DNA from: Thermodesulfobacteriales bacterium
GTDB taxonomy: Bacteria > Desulfobacterota > Thermodesulfobacteria > Thermodesulfobacteriales > Thermodesulfatatoraceae
Assembly (NCBI GenBank): GCA_026985945.1
Contig: JALSPN010000208.1
Span: 1-29,008, forward strand
DNA: 29,008 nt
Direction: 5' to 3'
The translations under genes and the position numbers were made by a program. The notes below the pieces were generated by a model, which saw only the letters and a program-made list of their open reading frames with translations, ran no database searches and had not been told where the DNA came from. Positions 24,493 through 29,008 of this stretch are shown here, in pieces (position 1 is the first letter of the stretch; each line of letters opens with the position of its first letter).

Positions 24493-26812
24493 ACCCCTCC
24501 CCTTTGTTTGCCAGTTCTACGATGGTGACTGCTTCGCCCCCTTCAAAAGGGCTCCCCGGCCTCACCGTGGCCACCTGGGTGTGTGATTCCAGAAAATTCC
24601 TGATCGCCCGCAAAAGACGCCCCTTGCCCAGCCCGTGGACAATTACAAGCCTTGATCTACCGGCAAGAAAGGCCCTGTCAAGCACTTTCTCAAGTTCGGA
24701 GAGGGCATCCTCTACGGTAAGCCCGATTACATTAAGCTTCTCCGGGACTTCCCTTTCCGCATCCACCCGCAGGCTGGTGTAAGAAGGCCGCGGACTCTCC
24801 TCCGGCAAAACTATAAGATCCTTGACCCCTACTTCTACCCGGAAAGGCCCGAGCTGGACTTCCGCCACCTGGCCCTTAAGGCGCAGCACCCGCCCTTCCT
24901 GCCCCAAACCCTTAAGTCTTACCCGGGCCCCCACCTCAACCGGCAAGGCCCCCTTAGGGGCCGGGACTTCCAGGACTTTTTCTTTTAGAAATTCGTCAAA
25001 GGCGAGCCGGGCCTTCTTCTCGCCCGCCTTTTGGGCCCTCAGTTCTTCAAGGAAGGCCCCAAAATCGGCATCAAGCTCCTTAAGCTTTTCTTCCAGGCGA
25101 CGAGAAAGCGCCTCCTCTCGGGCCTCAAAACGCCTTTTGAGCTCCTCTTCGCGAGCCTTAAGCCGCTTTCTTTCCTCTTCAAGTCGGGCCTTCTCTTTCA
25201 AAAGGGATATTTTTTCGGCCTCAAGTTCTTCTGAAAGCCTCTTTAAGCCCGCAATCACTTCCTTAAAAGCTTCCTCTCCCTGGCCCAGATACTGCCGGGC
25301 GCGAGAAATAACCTCCTCTGGAAGCCCAAGCCTTGCGGCCAGACTAAGCCCCAGAGAAAGCCCTGCTACCCCGTAAAGGAGCTTGTAAGTAGGGCTTCCG
25401 GTCTTCTCGTCAAAAGAGACTGCAAGCGGCAGGATCCATTCCCTGGTAAAGGAGAAGGCCTTAAGCGCTTCGTAATGGGTGGTGGCAAGGACTCGTGCCC
25501 CTTTTTCATAAAGTTTTTCAAGGACCGCCATGGCAAGGGCCGCTCCTTCCTCAGGGGCGGTCCCCCGGCCTATTTCATCCAGCAGAAAAAGGCGCCCGGG
25601 CCCTGCTTCCTCAAGGGCCTTTTTGAGATTCTTCACGTGGGCCGAAAAGCTGCTCTCGTTTAAGGAGAGATCCTGCTCGTCTCCAAGATCCACAAAAATG
25701 GACTTGAGAAGCGGGACCTCGCTCTCAGAGGCTGCCGGGATAGGAAGCCCACACTGGGCCATCACCAGAAGGAGCCCCAGGGTCTTCAAAGCCACCGTTT
25801 TCCCCCCCATATTGGGGCCGCTTATAATCACCACGGGCTTCTCTTCAGGAAGCAGAAAGTCGTTTCGCACTACCGGACGCCCCGCTAGAAGGAGCAAGGG
25901 ATGGGCAGCCTCTTTGAGTTTGATGGCCCCTGAAGCCTTATAACGCGGGATATGCCCTTTAAGCCTCTCCCCAAGCACAGCCTTGGCCTGAAGGAGATCG
26001 ACGGTGGCCAAAAGCTCTTCCAGCAAAAGGAGCTCTTCTGAAAAGCGGGCCACTTCTTCCGAAAGTTCCCTGAGAAGCCTTTCGACTTCCCTTTCCTCTT
26101 CGTGCCGGAGCCTTTCAAGCTCGTTTTCGAGCTGAACAATTTCAAGCGGCTCGATAAAGACCGTGGCCCCGCTTGCAGAAACATCATGAAGAATCCCGGG
26201 GACCTTCCCCCTGGCTTCAGCCTTTATCGGAAAGACATAACGCTCATGGCGCCTGGTAAGCAGCTCTTCCTGAAGGACCCCTTCCTTGGCATAGCGGCGT
26301 AACAACTCCTCAAGCCTCTTTCGCAAACGATTCTCAACCCGCTCCTGGGCTTTCTTCAAATCGAGGAGATAGGGGGAAGCCTCTGGCCTTACACCCTCTT
26401 CGTCTAAAATTTCATCTATCCGTCTTCTTAAAGGAGATAGCGAAGGAAAATTTCTGATAAGGGGAGCTAAGGCCTCAAGACCTTTAAAACTTCGGAAAAA
26501 AGAGACCACTTCGCGCGAAACATAAAGATAGCGCCTGACAGTAAGGGCTTCGGCAACCGAAAGCACCCCTCCCCGAAGGGCCCTTTTTACCGCAGGGGAA
26601 AGGGGAGCGAGTTCAGGGAAGGGGAGACGGCCTTTTTCTGCCAGAAGACGCATCATCTCCCGCACCCGAGCGCCCTCTTCAAGGAGGGCAGGAAGGGAAT
26701 TAAAGGGGCTTAACTCTTCAAGATAACGCCGCCCCAAAGGGGTGCGAGCTTCTTTTATCAAATAGGTCTTTAAGGTAGGAAATTCGAGTTTTTCGAGGTT
26801 AAAAGATCTCAT
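24482..26812 (-). CDS. mutS2: MutS2 ATPase/endonuclease-family protein
   Basis: A 776-residue MutS2. It lacks the mismatch-recognition domains of MutS and starts with the core/lever helices. The ABC-type ATPase has Walker A GPNMGGKT (332-339), followed by DEIGRGTAPEEG and TTHYEALK. A long Arg/Glu-rich coiled coil (about 510-600) and a KOW-like segment lead to a C-terminal Smr domain (about 690-776) with HGLGKG at 726. The first Smr motif reads LNVIGL rather than the LDLRG seen in nuclease-active Smr domains. MutS2 suppresses recombination and, in Bacillus, splits collided ribosomes; which applies here is unknown. The ATG lies 12 nt after the rpsU terminator T-tract, with only a weak AGGG site. 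dnaG overlaps its end. Confidence 0.95.
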   Translation of the reverse strand: MRSFNLEKLEFPTLKTYLIKEARTPLGRRYLEELSPFNSLPALLEEGARVREMMRLLAEKGRLPFPELAPLSPAVKRALRGGVLSVAEALTVRRYLYVSREVVSFFRSFKGLEALAPLIRNFPSLSPLRRRIDEILDEEGVRPEASPYLLDLKKAQERVENRLRKRLEELLRRYAKEGVLQEELLTRRHERYVFPIKAEARGKVPGILHDVSASGATVFIEPLEIVQLENELERLRHEEEREVERLLRELSEEVARFSEELLLLEELLATVDLLQAKAVLGERLKGHIPRYKASGAIKLKEAAHPLLLLAGRPVVRNDFLLPEEKPVVIISGPNMGGKTVALKTLGLLLVMAQCGLPIPAASESEVPLLKSIFVDLGDEQDLSLNESSFSAHVKNLKKALEEAGPGRLFLLDEIGRGTAPEEGAALAMAVLEKLYEKGARVLATTHYEALKAFSFTREWILPLAVSFDEKTGSPTYKLLYGVAGLSLGLSLAARLGLPEEVISRARQYLGQGEEAFKEVIAGLKRLSEELEAEKISLLKEKARLEEERKRLKAREEELKRRFEAREEALSRRLEEKLKELDADFGAFLEELRAQKAGEKKARLAFDEFLKEKVLEVPAPKGALPVEVGARVRLKGLGQEGRVLRLKGQVAEVQLGPFRVEVGVKDLIVLPEESPRPSYTSLRVDAEREVPEKLNVIGLTVEDALSELEKVLDRAFLAGRSRLVIVHGLGKGRLLRAIRNFLESHTQVATVRPGSPFEGGEAVTIVELANKGEGCGA

Positions 26813-26824
26813 GCCCTAGAAGGC

Positions 26825-26854
26825 AAAAAGAAGGCCCAGAAAATACCGGGCCTT
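26825..26854 (-). terminator. Internal terminator/attenuator between rpsU and mutS2
   Basis: Minus-strand stem AAGGCCC/GGGCCTT with a GGTATTTTCT loop (26854-26831), followed by CTTTTT. It begins 13 nt after the rpsU stop and ends 12 nt before the mutS2 ATG. The E. coli rpsU-dnaG-rpoD operon has a terminator at the equivalent place, which lets S21 be made in excess of primase and sigma. Confidence 0.85.
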
Positions 26855-26867
26855 AAATTTCTCAAAC

Positions 26868-27074
26868 TTAGTATTCACGTTGCTTCATGCGCTTTAAGCG
26901 TTTAAGGAGCCTTTTGCGGGCTGCCATAAGCTTCTTCTTACGGCGGACACTGGGCTTCTCGTAATACTCTCGCTTCTTGATCTCCGAAAGGATTCCCGCT
27001 TTCTCACAGGCCTTCTTGAAACGCTTCAGCGCCTGCTCAAACGGCTCATCTTCCCTAACGATTACACCGGCCAA
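26868..27074 (-). CDS. rpsU: Ribosomal protein S21
   Basis: A small basic ribosomal protein of 68 residues from the preferred start. It has [20 protein letters not shown] at the N-terminus, then CEKAGILSE and [15 protein letters not shown] with a lysine/arginine-rich tail, all typical of S21. S21 binds the 30S platform near the anti-Shine-Dalgarno region and aids initiation. I choose the TTG at 27074 because S21 proteins normally begin just before GVIVRE and because a very strong GGAGGGAGGGAG lies 6 nt upstream. The in-frame ATG at 27113 would place its ribosome site inside the promoter -10. It is the first gene of the operon. Confidence 0.93.
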   Translation of the reverse strand: MAGVIVREDEPFEQALKRFKKACEKAGILSEIKKREYYEKPSVRRKKKLMAARKRLLKRLKRMKQREY

Positions 27075-27111
27075 GAAAACTCCCTCCCTCCATTTTGTAG
27101 TTGTGTCTTGC

Positions 27112-27139
27112 ATATTAACATCCCTCAAAAGGGTGTCAA
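27112..27139 (-). promoter_or_regulatory. Sigma-70 promoter of the rpsU-mutS2-dnaG-rpoD operon
   Basis: On the minus strand, a perfect TTGACA (27139-27134) and TAATAT (27117-27112) are 16 nt apart. Predicted transcription starts near 27105, leaving a leader of about 30 nt that carries the strong rpsU ribosome site. This supports the TTG start of S21 downstream. Confidence 0.7.
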
Positions 27140-27172
27140 CCGAACAAGGCCAAAAAATGAAGATTCATTCAT

Positions 27173-27601
27173 TTACTGATTCTCAGAAGCGGGCTTAACG
27201 TAAAGGCTTTTCAGATGTTCCCAGATGGCTTCCGGAAATTTGACCAGCCGACCTTGTCGATTCACCGGAGCGTGGACGGTATAGCCTTCGGCAATAAGTT
27301 CTTTTTCGCGGTAAATACGGTAGTTGAAGGTTATCTTGTAAGGATGAAGTTCAGTCACCCGGGTCTCAATCAGAAGAAGATCGTCGTAGCGGGCAGGACG
27401 CCGGTATCGAATATGGGCCTCGGCCACCGGCAAAATAAGGCCTTCTTTTTCCTCAATTTCCCGGTAGGTAAGGCCGTTTTGTCTCAAAAGCTCCGTGCGC
27501 CCGATCTCAAAAAGGCGAAGATATTGCCCGTAATAGACCACTCCTCCGCAGTCGGTATCTCCGTAAATAACCCGGTAATCTACCCTTGCCACCGAAGACA
27601 T
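27173..27601 (-). CDS. YbgC/FadM-like 4-hydroxybenzoyl-CoA thioesterase-family protein
   Basis: A 142-residue hotdog-fold acyl-CoA thioesterase. The active-site segment GDTDCGGVVYYGQYLRLFEIGR carries the catalytic Asp (Asp15/Asp17 region) and matches the YbgC pattern DTDxxGVVYxxxYxxxFExAR. YbgC-type enzymes hydrolyse short- or medium-chain acyl-CoA and in proteobacteria associate with the Tol-Pal or phospholipid machinery; no tol genes are present here. I prefer the ATG at 27601, where AGG lies 9 nt upstream; an ATG at 27607 is possible, and a longer start at 27637 would nearly reach the divergent rsmB and lacks a site. It ends 34 nt before the rpsU promoter. Confidence 0.87.
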   Translation of the reverse strand: MSSVARVDYRVIYGDTDCGGVVYYGQYLRLFEIGRTELLRQNGLTYREIEEKEGLILPVAEAHIRYRRPARYDDLLLIETRVTELHPYKITFNYRIYREKELIAEGYTVHAPVNRQGRLVKFPEAIWEHLKSLYVKPASENQ

Positions 27602-27646
27602 GGGCATTAACCTAACCCGAAAAGATCCTTGCGCCAAGGAGGAAAG

Positions 27647-29008
27647 ATGCCCAGGCTTCCGCGGAAAAATCCCCGCGCCATGGCCCTTAAGGTGCTTATT
27701 CGCTGGGAGACCAAAAAGCCCCTGCTTGATGAAGTGCTAACCGAGGTCCTTGACAAAAGTGTGCTTCCGGATGCGCGGGATCAGGGGCTGGTGGCGGAGC
27801 TCATAAATGGGGTGGTCAGGCACCTTTCTTACCTCGATTATCTCCTTTCACGGGTTAGCAAAAAACCCCTTGAAAAAATGGACCCTGAAGTTCGAAACGC
27901 CCTGCGTCTTGGAGCCTACCAGATCCTCTACACCCGCATTCCCGTGCAGGCCGCGGTGGCGGAGACGGTAAAAATCTTAAAACGCCGCCGGGGGCAGTGG
28001 ATTGTAAATTTTGTAAACGCCATCCTGCGAGAGCTTGCCCGCCGCAAAGACGAAATAGAGCTTCCACCCAAAGAGATGGACCCGGTGGCCTATCTGGCAG
28101 GGCGTTATTCGTATCCTCGCTGGCTGGTGGAGAGGTGGCTTGGCCGCTTCGGGGAGGAAGAGACCGAGGCCCTTCTCAGGGCCGGAAACGAAAGGCCCCC
28201 GCTGGTGGTAAGGGCCAACACGCTTCGGGTTACCAGAGACCAGCTCCTCTTATACCTTAAGGCGGAGATACCTGAGGCCACGGCCTGCCGTTACAGCCCT
28301 GATGGAATTGTCCTTTCCGGTTTTCGCGGAAGAATAACCGAGCTTCGGGCCTTTAAGGTGGGCTGGCTCCTGGTGCAGGACGAAGCCAGCCAGCTCGTAA
28401 GTTATCTGGTGGCGCCAAGACCCGGGGCCCGGGTGCTTGACGCCTGCGCCGGAGTAGGCGGCAAAACCACCCACCTTGCCCAGCTCCTGCGCAACACCGG
28501 CCGTATTTATGCTATGGATGTCCTCTCCTGGCGCCTTAAACGACTGGAAGAAAACGCTAAAAGACTGGGAGTGACCAACATCGAAATCATCACCGGGGAT
28601 GCCACCCGGGCTATCGAACTTCTGGGGGGCAAATTCTTTGACTACATTCTGATAGATGCCCCCTGCACCGGCACAGGGGTAATCAGAAGGCATCCTGACA
28701 TCAAATGGGCCCGCAATCCGGAAGATCTGGTCCGCGTGCCAGAAAAGCAGCTGAGTCTCTTGAAAAGCCTTGCCCCTCTTTTGAAGAGTGGAGGCGTTCT
28801 CGTCTATGCCACCTGTAGTCTTGAGCCTGAGGAAAACGAAGAGGTAATAGGGCGCTTTTTGAAGGAAAACCCGGATTTTGAGGTCGAAGACGCCCAAAAA
28901 GTCCTTCCGGAAGAGGCCCGCGAACTTGTGGATGAAAGCGGTTTCCTCCGCACCTACCCCCATCGTCAGGGGCTTGACGGCTTTTTCGCAGCCCGCCTGC
29001 GCAAAAAA
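27647..29008 (+). CDS. rsmB: 16S rRNA m5C967 methyltransferase RsmB (stop codon beyond window)
   Basis: 454 codons are open to the last base of the window; only the stop is missing, as the GLDGFFAARLRK ending is the usual C-terminus. Residues about 1-140 form a NusB-like RNA-binding domain (AELINGVVRHLSYLDYLL). The SAM-binding motif is VLDACAGVGGKTTHLA. The two catalytic-site cysteines are Cys340 (DAPCTGTGVIRRHPDIKW) and Cys390 (YATCSLEPEENEE). RsmB (Fmu/Sun) methylates C967 of 16S rRNA on the small subunit. AAGGAGG lies about 4-5 nt before the ATG. It is divergent from the thioesterase with a 45-nt gap. Confusion with RsmF is unlikely because of the NusB domain. Confidence 0.95.
   Translation, partial: MPRLPRKNPRAMALKVLIRWETKKPLLDEVLTEVLDKSVLPDARDQGLVAELINGVVRHLSYLDYLLSRVSKKPLEKMDPEVRNALRLGAYQILYTRIPVQAAVAETVKILKRRRGQWIVNFVNAILRELARRKDEIELPPKEMDPVAYLAGRYSYPRWLVERWLGRFGEEETEALLRAGNERPPLVVRANTLRVTRDQLLLYLKAEIPEATACRYSPDGIVLSGFRGRITELRAFKVGWLLVQDEASQLVSYLVAPRPGARVLDACAGVGGKTTHLAQLLRNTGRIYAMDVLSWRLKRLEENAKRLGVTNIEIITGDATRAIELLGGKFFDYILIDAPCTGTGVIRRHPDIKWARNPEDLVRVPEKQLSLLKSLAPLLKSGGVLVYATCSLEPEENEEVIGRFLKENPDFEVEDAQKVLPEEARELVDESGFLRTYPHRQGLDGFFAARLRKK

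Noticed and set aside
27602..27637. Longer N-terminus of the thioesterase
   Set aside because: The extra residues are not family-like, have no ribosome site, and crowd the divergent rsmB leader.
1..29008. CRISPR arrays, insertion sequences, integrases, phage genes
   Set aside because: I found no regularly spaced repeats, terminal inverted repeats or transposase motifs on either strand.

Overview
The window looks like chromosome from a thermophilic Desulfobacterota bacterium of the Thermodesulfobacteria type (Thermosulfurimonas/Thermodesulfatator-like). This is an inference from Lys/Glu-rich proteins, roughly 50-58% GC in most sampled lines, tightly packed operons with strong GGAGG ribosome sites, and the gene set; no rRNA marker is present. 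It is mostly housekeeping chromosome. I see no insertion sequence, prophage, CRISPR array or integrase.

Layout. (1) 1-3838, minus: the N-terminus of ilvD, preceded by and overlapping a 1224-residue AT-rich protein of unknown function (alpha-solenoid, zinc ribbon, TPR, SEC-C). (2) 3961-9952, plus: a compact eight-gene run: NifU-like scaffold, rpoZ, dnaJ, moaC, dksA-like, a GH57 glycosidase, a GalT/ADP-glucose phosphorylase-like enzyme and a receiver-only response regulator. (3) 9936-11972, minus: a PspF-like sigma-54 activator followed by a nucleotide-sugar epimerase. (4) 12041-14379, plus: purine nucleoside phosphorylase and RNase G/E, ending in a strong terminator. (5) 14406-17252, minus: a DRE-TIM (Re-citrate/homocitrate synthase-like) enzyme fused to a Cache-like sensor, and a TauE/SafE permease. 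(6) 17274-18305, plus: an SPL-family radical SAM protein whose 3' end overlaps the RNase P RNA gene. (7) 18246-20655, minus: tRNA-CAU, a NIF3 protein, a coiled-coil zinc-ribbon protein and rnpB. (8) 20752-27139, minus: a small membrane protein and an expanded macromolecular-synthesis operon, rpsU - terminator - mutS2 - dnaG - rpoD. (9) A YbgC-like thioesterase (minus), divergent from rsmB (plus, which reaches the window edge).

How the genes work together. Much of the window serves information processing: omega, sigma-70, a DksA-like factor, primase, S21, RNase P, RNase G/E, the 16S methyltransferase and a CAU tRNA. The GH57 and GalT-like pair probably handles alpha-glucan (glycogen) turnover. 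The points most worth a second look are the SEC-C protein, the enzyme-Cache fusion, terminators placed directly before start codons (mutS2, NIF3, DRE-TIM), the possible ADP-glucose phosphorylase, and the SPL/rnpB overlap.

No gene-free stretch exceeds about 130 bases except around the tRNA (20534-20751) and rnpB, both described below.
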